Origin: Catenulispora sp. EB89
Lineage (GTDB): Bacteria > Actinomycetota > Actinomycetes > Streptomycetales > Catenulisporaceae
Length of the DNA: 64,000 nucleotides
Direction: 5' to 3'
NCBI RefSeq assembly: GCF_041261445.1
Contig: NZ_JBGCCU010000039.1
Coordinates: forward strand, 1-64,000
Shown here one piece after another: positions 41,972 to 50,174 of this stretch. The translations under genes and the position numbers were made by a program. The stretch's first letter is position 1. Every line of letters begins with the position of its first letter. Below the pieces are notes generated by a model. The model worked only from the letters and a program-made list of their open reading frames with translations. It was not told the DNA's origin and did not search any database.

Positions 41972-43134
41972 TGGCCGACGGCGGTGCTTCCGGTTCGGGC
42001 TCTGGTTCTGGTTCTGGTTCTGGTTCGGGTTCCGGTTCTAGCTCTAGCTCTAGTTCGGGCTCTGGTTCCGGTTCTCGTTCTAGCTCTAGTCCTAGTCCTA
42101 GTTCGGGCTCTGGTTCCGGTTCTCGTTCTAGCTCTAGCTCTAGTCCTAGTGCTAGCTCGGGCTCCGGTTCTAGCTCTAGCTCTAGCTCTAGTGCTAGCTC
42201 GGGCTCCGGTTCCGGTTCTCGTTCGAGTGCTAGTTCGGGCGCCGGTTCCGACCAGGCGGCGCTGGGAGCCCTACCCGGCGTCCGCGTGACGCCCAAACTC
42301 ACGCCGTTCCGCTTCAACGGCGCGGTCGCGGTGGTCACCGGCGCGGCCGGCGGGATGGGGGAGCAGCTCGCCTACGGCCTGGCGCTGCGCGGCTCGCACC
42401 TGGTGCTGGTCGACCGGGACGCCGACCGGCTGGACGGCGTCGCCGCCACCCTGGCTCGGCGGCGTCCGGAGACGAGGGTGCGGACCTTCGTCGCGGACCT
42501 GTCTGACGCCGGCTCGGTCGCCAAGCTCGCCGCCGCTGTCCTGGACGCCGAACCGGTCCTCAACCTGCTGATCAACAACGCCGGCGTGGCGCTCGCCGGG
42601 ACGTTCGCCGAGACCACGGCCGAGGAGTTCGACTGGGTGATGGCGGTCAACTTCGCCGCGCCGGTGGCTCTGACCCGGGCATTGCTGCCGCGGCTGCGGG
42701 AGTCGGCCGGCAGCCACATCGTCAACACCTCCAGCCTGTTCGGGCTGATCGCGCCGCCCGGTCAGACCGCCTACTCGGCGAGCAAGTTCGCGCTGCGCGG
42801 CTTCACCGAGGCGCTGCGGCACGAGCTGGCCGGCGAGGTCGGGGTGACCAGCGTGCATCCCGGCGGCATCAAGACCCGCATCGCCCTGGACGCGCGGGTG
42901 GCCTCCGGGGCCGACAAGGAGCAGAGCGAGAAGGCCATGCGCGCCTTCAACAAAGTTCTGACGTACCCGGCCGACCGCGCCGCCGCCCGGATCATCGAGG
43001 GCGTGCGGCACCGGCGCGGCCGCGTGCTGATCGCGTTGTCGGCGCGGGTGCCGGACGTGCTGGCCCGGTTGTTCCCGGCAACGTACTGGGAGTTCTTCGT
43101 GCGGCTGAACCCGCGTGCGGGCCGGCGTCGCTAG
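41971..43134 (+). CDS. Short-chain dehydrogenase/reductase with Ser/Gly-rich N-terminal extension
   Basis: A 387-aa protein. Residues about 7-92 are almost only Ser and Gly with a few Arg, Pro and Ala; the SDR begins at about residue 115 ([20 protein letters not shown], the TGxxxGxG cofactor site). Other SDR signatures are [10 protein letters not shown], the catalytic Ser in VNTSSLFGL and the YSASK motif ([16 protein letters not shown]), and [13 protein letters not shown]. Normal SDRs of this class have 270-290 residues. It is coupled to the monooxygenase, so the two probably act on the same substrate, as in lipid or ketone metabolism; a downstream internal start would remove the repeat but none with a ribosome site is obvious. 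Confidence 0.88.
   Translation: MADGGASGSGSGSGSGSGSGSGSSSSSSSGSGSGSRSSSSPSPSSGSGSGSRSSSSSSPSASSGSGSSSSSSSSASSGSGSGSRSSASSGAGSDQAALGALPGVRVTPKLTPFRFNGAVAVVTGAAGGMGEQLAYGLALRGSHLVLVDRDADRLDGVAATLARRRPETRVRTFVADLSDAGSVAKLAAAVLDAEPVLNLLINNAGVALAGTFAETTAEEFDWVMAVNFAAPVALTRALLPRLRESAGSHIVNTSSLFGLIAPPGQTAYSASKFALRGFTEALRHELAGEVGVTSVHPGGIKTRIALDARVASGADKEQSEKAMRAFNKVLTYPADRAAARIIEGVRHRRGRVLIALSARVPDVLARLFPATYWEFFVRLNPRAGRRR
41989..42246 (+). repeat. Coding hexanucleotide microsatellite
   Basis: About 258 bp made of 6-bp units such as GGTTCT, GGTTCC, AGCTCT and TCTAGT. The array encodes Ser-Gly or Ser-Ser pairs and uses TCT, AGT and GGT codons that are rare elsewhere in the window. It remains in frame. 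Confidence 0.9.
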
Positions 43135-43180
43135 TGGCGCCGGTCCTGGCGCGGCCGCTGGTCGCGGCGCGGGCGTCCGC

Positions 43181-43273
43181 TCAGCGGTCCGAGCGTGCGT
43201 CGATCAGACAGATGAACGCCAGCGCGACGGCCACGATGGCGGCGATGAGGATGACCAAGCCCATGGGGAACAT
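43181..43273 (-). CDS. 30-aa single-pass membrane microprotein
   Basis: The ORF encodes MFPMGLVILIAAIVAVALAF followed by ICLIDARSDR, one hydrophobic helix with a charged tail. GAGGAG lies seven bases before the ATG at 43273. It is convergent with the SDR gene and divergent from the three-TM protein at 43462. No family is recognised; similar short membrane peptides often bind larger membrane proteins. Confidence 0.55.
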   Translation of the reverse strand: MFPMGLVILIAAIVAVALAFICLIDARSDR

Positions 43274-43461
43274 GTGCGACTCCTCGGATCGGTGCGGTTT
43301 TCATTAGAGCTTCGATCCGGCGCGGCGGATCGTCCAGAGCTGAATACCTGGCGATCCGCGGGAATTGATCGACGCCCGAAAACCTATCAACAGCTGAATA
43401 CGTAGTCGGTGAAGTACCGACCCTGATTCGCTCCGTGTCGCCGCCCCCGTACGGTGTGCTT

Positions 43462-43866
43462 ATGCCGCTTCGGTTGATGTGGTCCTGGACGCGGGCGCGT
43501 GGTGAACTACGGGCCATGCTGCGATCGAGGGGACATATCCACGCCGCCGTGCACGCCGCCGCGCTGTGGTTCTGGGCCCCGGTGGCGGCCTTCGGCTCCT
43601 GGGCGCTGTACCGGGCCCTGGGCTGGGGTACCGGCGGCATGGGCGGGGACGTGCGCGGTGCGGTGCTGGGCTGGGTCGGCGCGAGCCTGGTCGTGCTGGC
43701 CGTGCAGGGGGCCCGGCGGGGGGAGGTGGCCGACCGCGAGTTCGAGGCGGCCGCGCCGCCGCATCCGGTGCGCTACACCGTGCGGTACGCGGCGATCTTC
43801 AGCGGCTACCTCGTCCTGGTCGTGACATTGGTCCTGGTACCACTGGCACTTATCCTCAGCATCTGA
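43462..43866 (+). CDS. Small membrane protein, two to three transmembrane segments
   Basis: A 134-aa protein from ATG 43462. Hydrophobic segments lie at about residues 34-54 (LWFWAPVAAFGSWALYRALG), 64-82 (AVLGWVGASLVVLAVQGA) and 112-133 (FSGYLVLVVTLVLVPLALIL). The N-terminus is basic. It ends 25 nt before the TOPRIM gene on the same strand, and could be part of its operon. No family was recognised. Confidence 0.65.
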   Translation: MPLRLMWSWTRARGELRAMLRSRGHIHAAVHAAALWFWAPVAAFGSWALYRALGWGTGGMGGDVRGAVLGWVGASLVVLAVQGARRGEVADREFEAAAPPHPVRYTVRYAAIFSGYLVLVVTLVLVPLALILSI

Positions 43867-43891
43867 TCGGCCGCTGATCTATCCTCGACGC

Positions 43892-44443
43892 ATGCGCGCG
43901 GCCATCCTCGTCGAGGGAGTGAGCGACCAGGCGGCGCTGTGCGCACTGGCCCGCCGCCGGGGCCGCGACCTGGACGCCGAGGGCGTCGAGGTGGTCGCGA
44001 TGGACGGCGCCACCAACGCCGCCCGCTACCTGCACGATTACGGGCCCGAGGGGCGCGCTGTGTTGCTGGCCGGGCTGTTCGACGAGGCCGAGGAGCGCTT
44101 CTTCCGCCTGGGCCTGGAGCGCGCCGGCCTGGAGCCCGGCCCCAAGACCGAGGACCTGGAGGAGTTCGGCTTCTTCGTCTGCCGCGCGGACCTGGAGGAC
44201 GAGCTCATCCGCGCGGTCGGCGCGGCCGAGGTGCTGCGCCTGGTGGCCGCCGAGGGGGAGGAGCGCTCGTTCCGGACGCTGCAGCGGCAGCCGGCGATGC
44301 GCGACAAGAGCCTGATCCACCAGCTGCGGCGGATGATGGGCGGCCGCAGCGGGGGCAAGGAGCGGTGGGCGCGGTTGTTGGTGGAGCGGGTGCCTTTGGA
44401 AGCGGTGCCTTATCCGCTTGATGCGGTGCTTGCTTGGGTGTGA
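43892..44443 (+). CDS. Stand-alone OLD-type TOPRIM domain protein
   Basis: A 183-aa protein. The TOPRIM glutamate motif is ILVEGVSDQAAL (E8), followed by VEVVAMDGATNA and the acidic second motif AGLFDEAEERFF (D64, E67/E68), as in the C-terminal TOPRIM domain of OLD family nucleases. It has no ABC ATPase domain, unlike OLD or GajA. The C-terminal half is helical and basic (MRDKSLIHQLRRMMGGRSGGKERWARLL). A metal-dependent nuclease or DNA-binding role is plausible. The stop codon falls in a tandem repeat. Confidence 0.8.
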   Translation: MRAAILVEGVSDQAALCALARRRGRDLDAEGVEVVAMDGATNAARYLHDYGPEGRAVLLAGLFDEAEERFFRLGLERAGLEPGPKTEDLEEFGFFVCRADLEDELIRAVGAAEVLRLVAAEGEERSFRTLQRQPAMRDKSLIHQLRRMMGGRSGGKERWARLLVERVPLEAVPYPLDAVLAWV

Positions 44444-44540
44444 GCTTGGCCGGCTGTGAGCCTTGGCTGGCTGTGAGCCTTGGCCGGCTGTGAGCCTGGC
44501 TGGCTGTGAGCTTGCCCGGTGGTGACTTTGCTCGGCTGTG
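44441..44540. repeat. 16-17-bp tandem repeat after the TOPRIM gene
   Basis: About six imperfect units with the consensus TGAGCCTTGGCYGGCTG follow each other, the first containing the TOPRIM stop codon. They precede a bidirectional hairpin. Confidence 0.8.
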
Positions 44541-44548
44541 GCGGAAAG

Positions 44549-44589
44549 CCTGATGCCCCGCAGCGGGGTCAGCGAGGCGGGGCATCAGG
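44549..44589. terminator. Bidirectional terminator hairpin
   Basis: A perfect 13-bp stem (44549-44561 with 44577-44589) and 15-nt loop separates the convergent TOPRIM and chitinase genes. Confidence 0.75.
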
Positions 44590-44668
44590 GTTCTCGAACG
44601 GGCCGGATCAGCCGGACCGGCGGCCGGACCGGCCGGGTCGGGCCCGGATCAGCCGGACTGTCGCGACC

Positions 44669-45928
44669 TCAGCAGGGCCCGTCGTCCGTCCACACGCCGG
44701 CCGCGCCACCGGGGATGTCATTCTCGGTCCACCACTTCGCCGTCCACTGGTGGCCGTTGTAAGACACCACTGCGCCGTTGGTGTACACGGACTGCGAGTT
44801 CCACGCCGCCGCGGTGCACGTTCCGCCGCCGCCCGAGGACGAGGAGGACGACGTGGGCGGGGTGGTGCTCGGCGTGCTGGACGTCGGGGGCGGCGGGGGC
44901 GGGGTCGCCACGCCGGCGAACTGCGCCGTGTACTTCGTGAAGTCCCAGTCGTTCTGCGGGACCGAGGAGCAGCTGCCCGACAGCGTGCCGTTGTTGTCCG
45001 GCGGGTTGCACTGCCGGTCGCGGTTCACCGACCAGTAGGTGTAGCGCGCCAGGCCGTGGCTGGTCGCGTAGTTCAGCACCGTCTGGAAGTCCGACTGGTA
45101 GAAGAACTCCGCGGAGTCGGTGCGGCCGTTCATCATCGACACGCCCTCGTGCTGGTAGGCGGTCGTGGAGTCCCAGCCCATGTGCGTCTGCAGCAGGCCG
45201 TGGAACGCCTCCAGTGCGGAGATCTGGGACGCCGCCCCGCTGAAGCCGCCGTCGAACGGCATGATGGAGAAGTTGTTCGGCGTGAACCCGATCGAGTGCG
45301 ACTGGTCCAGCAGCTGCGTGCCGAACCAGCCGGTGCCGGCGCTGGTGCCCGGCATCGTCACCGAGACGTAGAGGCCCGGGTTGTTCTGCTGCAGGGTCTT
45401 CGCCGCGCCGAGCTCGTTGGCGATGGCCGAGGTGTTCTCGTACTCCGGCTCTTCGAGGTCGAAGTCGATGGCGTGCAGCCCGTAGGTGGTGATGACCTGC
45501 TGGTACGCCGCCGCCGTGGCCGCGACGCTGCCGCAGGTCTGGCCCAGCTTCGTGCCGCCGTAGCCGCCGACCGAGACCGAGACGTCGCCGCCCTTGGCGC
45601 GGATGGTGTTGATGACCGCCGGGATGGTGGTGTCCGAGCCGATCGGGCTGGTGCCGCCCCAGGTCGCGGAGCAGCCGCCGCCGTTGGGCGCCAGGATGAA
45701 CGCCAGCTGGAAGGCCTTCTGGCCGGTCGCGTCCATGACCGCCGAGATGTCCGGCGGCGAGTTGTCCTCGGGCATCAGATAGGGCGCCGAGGCGTACCAG
45801 GTGCTGCTGAGCGGGGCCGTGCCGGGCGCGGCGTGGCCGGTGGCGGCGAGTGCCATGGTGGTGCCGGCGGCGATGGCCAGTGCCGCTGTGGGCAAGGCTA
45901 TTTGCCGCTTCAAGCTCGCGGTTGCCAT
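44669..45928 (-). CDS. Secreted GH18 chitinase with C-terminal CBM5/12
   Basis: A 419-aa exported enzyme. The signal peptide ends near residue 33 (ALAATGHAA). The GH18 barrel has the catalytic DxDxE as D155-F-D157-L-E159 and a chitinase-typical VSVSVGGYGG strand. A Pro/Ser/Thr-rich linker (residues about 335-365) leads to a CBM5/12 chitin-binding domain with YNGHQWTAKWWT. It should degrade chitin extracellularly. GGAGACCCC precedes ATG 45928. A DasR-like box 59 nt upstream predicts control by aminosugar supply, shared with the divergent paralogue. Confidence 0.93.
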   Translation of the reverse strand: MATASLKRQIALPTAALAIAAGTTMALAATGHAAPGTAPLSSTWYASAPYLMPEDNSPPDISAVMDATGQKAFQLAFILAPNGGGCSATWGGTSPIGSDTTIPAVINTIRAKGGDVSVSVGGYGGTKLGQTCGSVAATAAAYQQVITTYGLHAIDFDLEEPEYENTSAIANELGAAKTLQQNNPGLYVSVTMPGTSAGTGWFGTQLLDQSHSIGFTPNNFSIMPFDGGFSGAASQISALEAFHGLLQTHMGWDSTTAYQHEGVSMMNGRTDSAEFFYQSDFQTVLNYATSHGLARYTYWSVNRDRQCNPPDNNGTLSGSCSSVPQNDWDFTKYTAQFAGVATPPPPPPTSSTPSTTPPTSSSSSSGGGGTCTAAAWNSQSVYTNGAVVSYNGHQWTAKWWTENDIPGGAAGVWTDDGPC

Positions 45929-45987
45929 GGGGTCTCCGAACGGGTGGCGGGGGAGGGAAAATGCTGACTCCGGAGTCGCGAATCATG

Positions 45988-46003
45988 ATTGGACTAGACC
46001 AGC
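45988..46003 (-). promoter_or_regulatory. DasR-type operator near the minus-strand chitinase
   Basis: ATTGGACTAGACCAGC matches the recalled dre consensus at 12 of 16 positions. On the minus strand a TTGACG -35-like sequence lies immediately upstream (46013 to 46008), so the box would occupy the -35/-10 spacer, as expected for repression. Confidence 0.65.
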
Positions 46004-46086
46004 TTCCCGTCAAGGGTTACGGGTAAAGGCCCGGCAAATAAGGGTCAAGCGTGGGTGATCGCTCGGCTGACCTGCGAGAAAAGATC

Positions 46087-46102
46087 AGTGGTGTAGACCC
46101 TT
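46087..46102 (+). promoter_or_regulatory. DasR-type operator near the plus-strand chitinase, upstream box
   Basis: AGTGGTGTAGACCCTT matches the recalled dre consensus at 13 of 16 positions. It abuts TTGACA (46101-46106), a -35-like sequence. Confidence 0.65.
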
Positions 46103-46112
46103 GACAGAACTC

Positions 46113-46128
46113 ATTGGTCTAATCCACT
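46113..46128 (+). promoter_or_regulatory. DasR-type operator near the plus-strand chitinase, downstream box
   Basis: ATTGGTCTAATCCACT matches the recalled dre consensus at 13 of 16 positions. It lies 26 bp (centre to centre) from the preceding box and 73 nt before the ATG at 46202, downstream of TTGACA. Confidence 0.68.
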
Positions 46129-46201
46129 TTGTGTGTCAGGGCGATTACATCGCCTCATGCTGTCACCTTCCTGTCCCCACACGGAAAGGTACGACCCTCC
46201 C

Positions 46202-47491
46202 ATGACGACTCCAGCCCCGGGCCGTCGCCGCATGGCGATCCGGACCGGCGCACTGCTGGCCGCGGCGATAGCCGCGACCGGGACGGCGCTCGTGCACAGC
46301 GCCTCGGCCGCGCCGAAGGCGGCTTCCGGCGCCAGTGTTTACTCGGTCGCCCCGTACGTGGACATGTCCAACGGCCAGGAACCGGTTCTGGACACCGCGA
46401 TCACCGGGCACGGCCTGAAGGCCTACACCGCGGCCTTCATCATCGGCGTCGGCTGCAACCAGGAGTGGGGCGACACGCTCCCGGTCGGCAACGACTCCTA
46501 TACGGACCCTGAGATAGCCCGGGCCAAGTCCGAGGGCGCCTCGGTGATCATCTCCTCCGGCGGTGCCGCAGGCGAGGCGTTGGCCTGGACCTGCACCGAC
46601 CAGTCCACGATCCAGGCCGGCTACCAGGCGATCATCAGCGACTACGGCGTGAACCGGCTCGACTTCGACGTCGAGGGCGCCGCGGTCGCCGACCAGGCGG
46701 CGGCCACGCGGAACTTCACCGCGATGAAGGCGCTGGAGGCCGCCAACCCGGGCCTGCAGTTCTCGATGACGATCCCGGTGCTGCCCTCGGGCCTGACCCA
46801 GGACGGCGTCAACCTCTTGCAGAGCGCCAAGAACGTCGGCGTGAAGATCGACGTGGTCAACATCATGACCATGGACTACTACCAGGGCCAGCAGGACATG
46901 GGCGCGGCGGCGATCAAGGCCGCGCAGAGCACCCTGGCGCAGATGCAGTCCGTCGACCCGAGCTACACCTACGCCAACCTCGGCATCACCCCGATGATCG
47001 GCGTGAACGACGACGGCTCGGTGTTCACCACCGCCAACGCCGCCAGCGTCGAGCAGTTCGCCGCCTCCAACGGCGTCGGCCGGCTCGCGTACTGGTCGGT
47101 GGACCGCGACCAGCCGTGCCCCGGCGGCGCGGGCGGCGGCGCTTCGTCGACCTGCTCAGGGGTCGGCGACGCGAAGCTGGCGTTCGCGGACGCGTTCGTG
47201 CCCTACACGGGCAGCGGCGGCGGGACCGGCGGGACGACTGGCGGCACGACCGGTGGTACGACCGGCGGGACCACTGGTGGGACCACCGGCGGCACGACGG
47301 GAGGCACCACCGGCGGGACGACCGGCGGCGGTGGCTGCACGGCGGCGCCGTGGAGCGCGAGCACGTCGTACGTGCCGAACGACGTCGTGTCGTACAACGG
47401 GCACAGCTGGACGGCGACGTACTGGTCGACCGGTGTCACGCCGGGCTCTGCCATCGCCTGGAACATCTGGAAGGACGACGGCGCCTGCTGA
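46202..47491 (+). CDS. Secreted GH18 chitinase with GTT linker and CBM5/12
   Basis: A 429-aa exported enzyme, paralogous in fold to the divergent gene. The signal peptide runs to about residue 39 (MAIRTGALLAAAIAATG...SASA). The catalytic motif is D154-F-D156-V-E158 (RLDFDVEG). The linker at about residues 340-378 is a Gly-Gly-Thr-Thr repeat, followed by a CBM5/12 domain with YNGHSWTATYW. It probably works with the other chitinase and the GH20 enzyme to release GlcNAc. ATG 46202 begins a good signal peptide; the frame opens earlier inside the operator region. A strong terminator follows. Confidence 0.92.
   Translation: MTTPAPGRRRMAIRTGALLAAAIAATGTALVHSASAAPKAASGASVYSVAPYVDMSNGQEPVLDTAITGHGLKAYTAAFIIGVGCNQEWGDTLPVGNDSYTDPEIARAKSEGASVIISSGGAAGEALAWTCTDQSTIQAGYQAIISDYGVNRLDFDVEGAAVADQAAATRNFTAMKALEAANPGLQFSMTIPVLPSGLTQDGVNLLQSAKNVGVKIDVVNIMTMDYYQGQQDMGAAAIKAAQSTLAQMQSVDPSYTYANLGITPMIGVNDDGSVFTTANAASVEQFAASNGVGRLAYWSVDRDQPCPGGAGGGASSTCSGVGDAKLAFADAFVPYTGSGGGTGGTTGGTTGGTTGGTTGGTTGGTTGGTTGGTTGGGGCTAAPWSASTSYVPNDVVSYNGHSWTATYWSTGVTPGSAIAWNIWKDDGAC
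47218..47332 (+). repeat. 12-bp coding repeat of the chitinase linker
   Basis: About nine copies of a 12-bp unit with variable third positions encode GGTT. Third-position variation shows purifying selection on the protein repeat, in contrast to the DNA-uniform microsatellite in the SDR gene. Confidence 0.9.
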
Positions 47492-47542
47492 GACGCTTCG
47501 CGCTGTCTTTCGCACGTCTGTAGCGCCGTTTTTCGACTGCTG

Positions 47543-47575
47543 CCGCCGCCCGGTGTGGGTCACACCGGGCGGCGG
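47543..47575 (+). terminator. Intrinsic terminator after the second chitinase
   Basis: A perfect 15-bp stem (47543-47557 with 47561-47575) with a 3-nt loop, followed by TGGCTTTTGCG. Confidence 0.85.
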
Positions 47576-47709
47576 TGGCTTTTGCGCGTGGCTGTGACCA
47601 GGCGACCTCACATTTCGGGGCCCTGCGGTGTCGTATCTATAAGCCGGTTTCACGAGCCGGACGGACGAGCCGGCTTCACGAGCCGGACGACGGACACCTG
47701 GAGGACGAC

Positions 47710-48303
47710 ATGACCACCGCGACGCGAATACCCGCAGCCGACATCACCGGTCTGTACGGGGCCCTGGTGAAGATCATGACCCGCAAGATGCTCGGGCGGG
47801 TCCCGGACTCGGTCGGGGTGATGTGGCACCAGCCGAAGGCGTTCAAGGCGCTGATGGGGTTCGGACGCAAGGTCGACAAGTGGCGCGCGTTGTCGGAGCC
47901 GCTGGCGACGTACGCGACGATGGCCGCCGTGGCGTGCGTCGGGTGCGGCTTCTGCCTGGACTTCGCGTACTTCATGGCACACAGCCGACATCTGGACGAG
48001 GCGAAGGCGCGCGAGGTGCCGCGCTGGCGCGAGTCCGACGTCTTCAGCGTGCTGGAGTGCCAGGTCATGGAGTACGCCGAGGCGATGAGCCAGACCCCGC
48101 CGACGGTCACCGACGAGCTGTCGGACGTGCTGCTCGCCCAACTGGGGCCGGCGGCGATGGTGGAGCTGGCGGCGCGGGTAGGGGCGGCGAACCTGACGGC
48201 GCGGGCGAACATCGCGCTGGGGATACGGTCGCAGGAGTTCTCGGCGGCCTGCGGCCTGGCGCCGCTGGCCAGGCCGTCGGCGGACATAGCCTCGGCTTCG
48301 TGA
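47710..48303 (+). CDS. Carboxymuconolactone decarboxylase/AhpD-like protein paired with ECF41
   Basis: A 197-aa all-alpha protein of the AhpD-like fold. The redox-type CxxC motif is seen in AAVACVGCGFCLDFAYF, with a following His in AHSRHLDE. It starts at ATG 47710 with GGAGG upstream and ends 10 nt before the ECF41-type sigma gene. In the ECF41 group the sigma gene is usually next to a COE protein (carboxymuconolactone decarboxylase, oxidoreductase or epimerase), so it is probably both the target and functional partner of that sigma factor. Confidence 0.9.
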   Translation: MTTATRIPAADITGLYGALVKIMTRKMLGRVPDSVGVMWHQPKAFKALMGFGRKVDKWRALSEPLATYATMAAVACVGCGFCLDFAYFMAHSRHLDEAKAREVPRWRESDVFSVLECQVMEYAEAMSQTPPTVTDELSDVLLAQLGPAAMVELAARVGAANLTARANIALGIRSQEFSAACGLAPLARPSADIASAS

Positions 48304-48313
48304 GCGAGGCGGT

Positions 48314-49300
48314 ATGAAGACGGCTGCTACCAGAGGCGCCGCGAACCAGGGCGTTGCGCGCGAAGGTGCCCCCAGCGCCGGCGATGGCGCCGGTACCGGG
48401 ACTGGCACCGCGACTGGCACCGTCGGCGACTCCGATCCCTTCCTCTCCCACCGGGGCCTGTTGTTCACCGTCGCCTACGAGATGCTCGGCTCGGCCGCCG
48501 ACGCCGAGGACGTGGTGCAGGAAACGTGGCTGCGGTGGGCCGAGGTGGACGCCGGGCTGCGCGCGACGGTCGCGGACCCGCGTGCCTACCTGGTGCGCAT
48601 CGTGACCCGGCTGGCGCTGAACCGGCTGCGCACGCTGTCCCGCCGACGCGAGGACTACGTCGGGTCCTGGCTTCCCGAGCCGCTGCTGACGAGCCCCGAC
48701 GTGGCCGAGGACGTGGAGCTGGCCGAAAGCGTGTCGGTCGCGATGCTCACGGTGCTGGAGACGCTGAAGCCGGTCGAGCGCGCGGTGTTCGTTCTGCGGG
48801 AGGTGTTCGACACGCCGTACGCCGAGATCGCCCGAGCACTCGGCAAGACCCCGGCCTCGGTACGCCAGACCGCGAAGCGCGCCCGGGAACACGTCGCGGC
48901 GCGCCGGCCGCGCATGCGCGTCGACCGCGCCGAGCAGCGCCGCGTCGTCGAACGCTTCCTCGCCGCCCTCGGCGACGGCGACCTGCGCGCCCTGATGGCG
49001 GTACTGGCTCCGGACGTGGTGGTCGTCGCCGACGGCGGCGGAGTGGTGCCCACGGTGAGCCACCCGGTCACCGGTGCGGAGGCGGCGGCGGCCTACCTGG
49101 TCGCGGCGGTCACGTGGGCGGGGGAGCGCTTCGCGGTCGCGACGATGTGGCTGAACGGGGCGCCGGCCGCGCGGATCGAGGTCGACGTGACGACGGCGCT
49201 GAGCTTCGCGGTCGAGGACGGGCTGATCAGCCGGATCTACGCGGTGCGCAACCCGGCGAAGCTGGCTCGGCTGGAGGCCGAGACGGTGTTGGTGCGGTGA
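48314..49300 (+). CDS. ECF41-type sigma factor with SnoaL-like extension
   Basis: A 328-aa sigma factor. Region 2 is RGLLFTVAYEMLGSAADAEDVVQETWLRW, region 4 is LKPVERAVFVLREVFDTPYAEIARALGKTPASVRQTAKRAREHV. The C-terminal SnoaL-like domain has the two ECF41 marks: ADGGG (normally DGGGK; here DGGGV) and RNPAKL. In this group the extension switches activity without an anti-sigma factor. The N-terminal 45 residues are Gly/Thr/Ala-rich. It is co-transcribed with the carboxymuconolactone decarboxylase gene. Confidence 0.93.
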   Translation: MKTAATRGAANQGVAREGAPSAGDGAGTGTGTATGTVGDSDPFLSHRGLLFTVAYEMLGSAADAEDVVQETWLRWAEVDAGLRATVADPRAYLVRIVTRLALNRLRTLSRRREDYVGSWLPEPLLTSPDVAEDVELAESVSVAMLTVLETLKPVERAVFVLREVFDTPYAEIARALGKTPASVRQTAKRAREHVAARRPRMRVDRAEQRRVVERFLAALGDGDLRALMAVLAPDVVVVADGGGVVPTVSHPVTGAEAAAAYLVAAVTWAGERFAVATMWLNGAPAARIEVDVTTALSFAVEDGLISRIYAVRNPAKLARLEAETVLVR

Positions 49301-49366
49301 GCCGGGAGGCGCTCCGGGGCCGGCCCGGCCCGGCCAACTCACACCGGCGCCCTGAGTCCTCAGCCC

Positions 49367-50110
49367 TCACGCACTCGCGACACCGTCCCGCAACCGCCCC
49401 CGCCGCTCCGACCACACCGCGACCGCCACCAGCCCCACCGCCGCCGCGGCCAAGCCGTGCACCGTCCCGATCGACCAGGTCAGCCCGGCCGCCGCGCCGC
49501 CCCAGGCGCCGACCGTGTAGGCGAGCCACACCAGCGTCAGCAGCGCGATGCCTTTGCGCGCGCGCCGTCCCGGCTCCTCGGCGAAGGCCGAGATCAGCGC
49601 GACGAGGGTGCCGGTCAGCGTCGTGGTCGAGATCCCGCGGATCGCGACCTTCGCCGCGTACACGCTCTGCACCCCCATCGCCGCGGCCGCCACGCCGAGG
49701 CGCAGTTCGCGCGGGGCCGCGGCCAGCACGATCACCGATGCGAGCAGCAGCGCCTCGATCACCAGCAGGACCCACGGCGGCTCCCGGTCGCCGCTGCGGC
49801 GCGAGCGGCGCAGCGGCAGCACCGACACCGCGACGCCCACACAGAAACCGAGCAGCGACGAGAACGGGCCGTACGTGTCCGCCTCCGCCACCACCCCCGC
49901 GTGGTGCACCCCCGGCACCCAGCGCTCGGCCACCTGCACCGCGAGGAACACCGCGTTGCCGGTCTGGTTGGCGACGAACACCGACCCCGAGCGCACGTAC
50001 GAGACCGAGTCCACCCACCCCGCGACCGCCGTCAGCAGCACCACCAACCCCGCAGTCCCGCGCACCTCCCGCAACCCCGCGGTGCCGTGCACCTTCCGCC
50101 CTCGCGCCAC
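49367..50110 (-). CDS. DUF1275 (YoaK-type) membrane protein
   Basis: A 247-aa protein with six to seven membrane segments, opening with VVLLTAVAGWVDSVSYVRSGSVFVANQTGNAVFLA, the DUF1275 signature. AVAAAAMGVQSVYAAKVAIRGISTTTLTGTLVAL is also typical. GTG 50110 is the start. Function is unknown; family members are predicted transporters. It is convergent with the ECF41 gene. Confidence 0.88.
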   Translation of the reverse strand: MARGRKVHGTAGLREVRGTAGLVVLLTAVAGWVDSVSYVRSGSVFVANQTGNAVFLAVQVAERWVPGVHHAGVVAEADTYGPFSSLLGFCVGVAVSVLPLRRSRRSGDREPPWVLLVIEALLLASVIVLAAAPRELRLGVAAAAMGVQSVYAAKVAIRGISTTTLTGTLVALISAFAEEPGRRARKGIALLTLVWLAYTVGAWGGAAAGLTWSIGTVHGLAAAAVGLVAVAVWSERRGRLRDGVASA

Positions 50111-50174
50111 GGCTACCAGGATGGCGCGGCGAAGCGCGCGGACGTCGCAGGCGCGCCAGCCCGACCAGAGCAGG

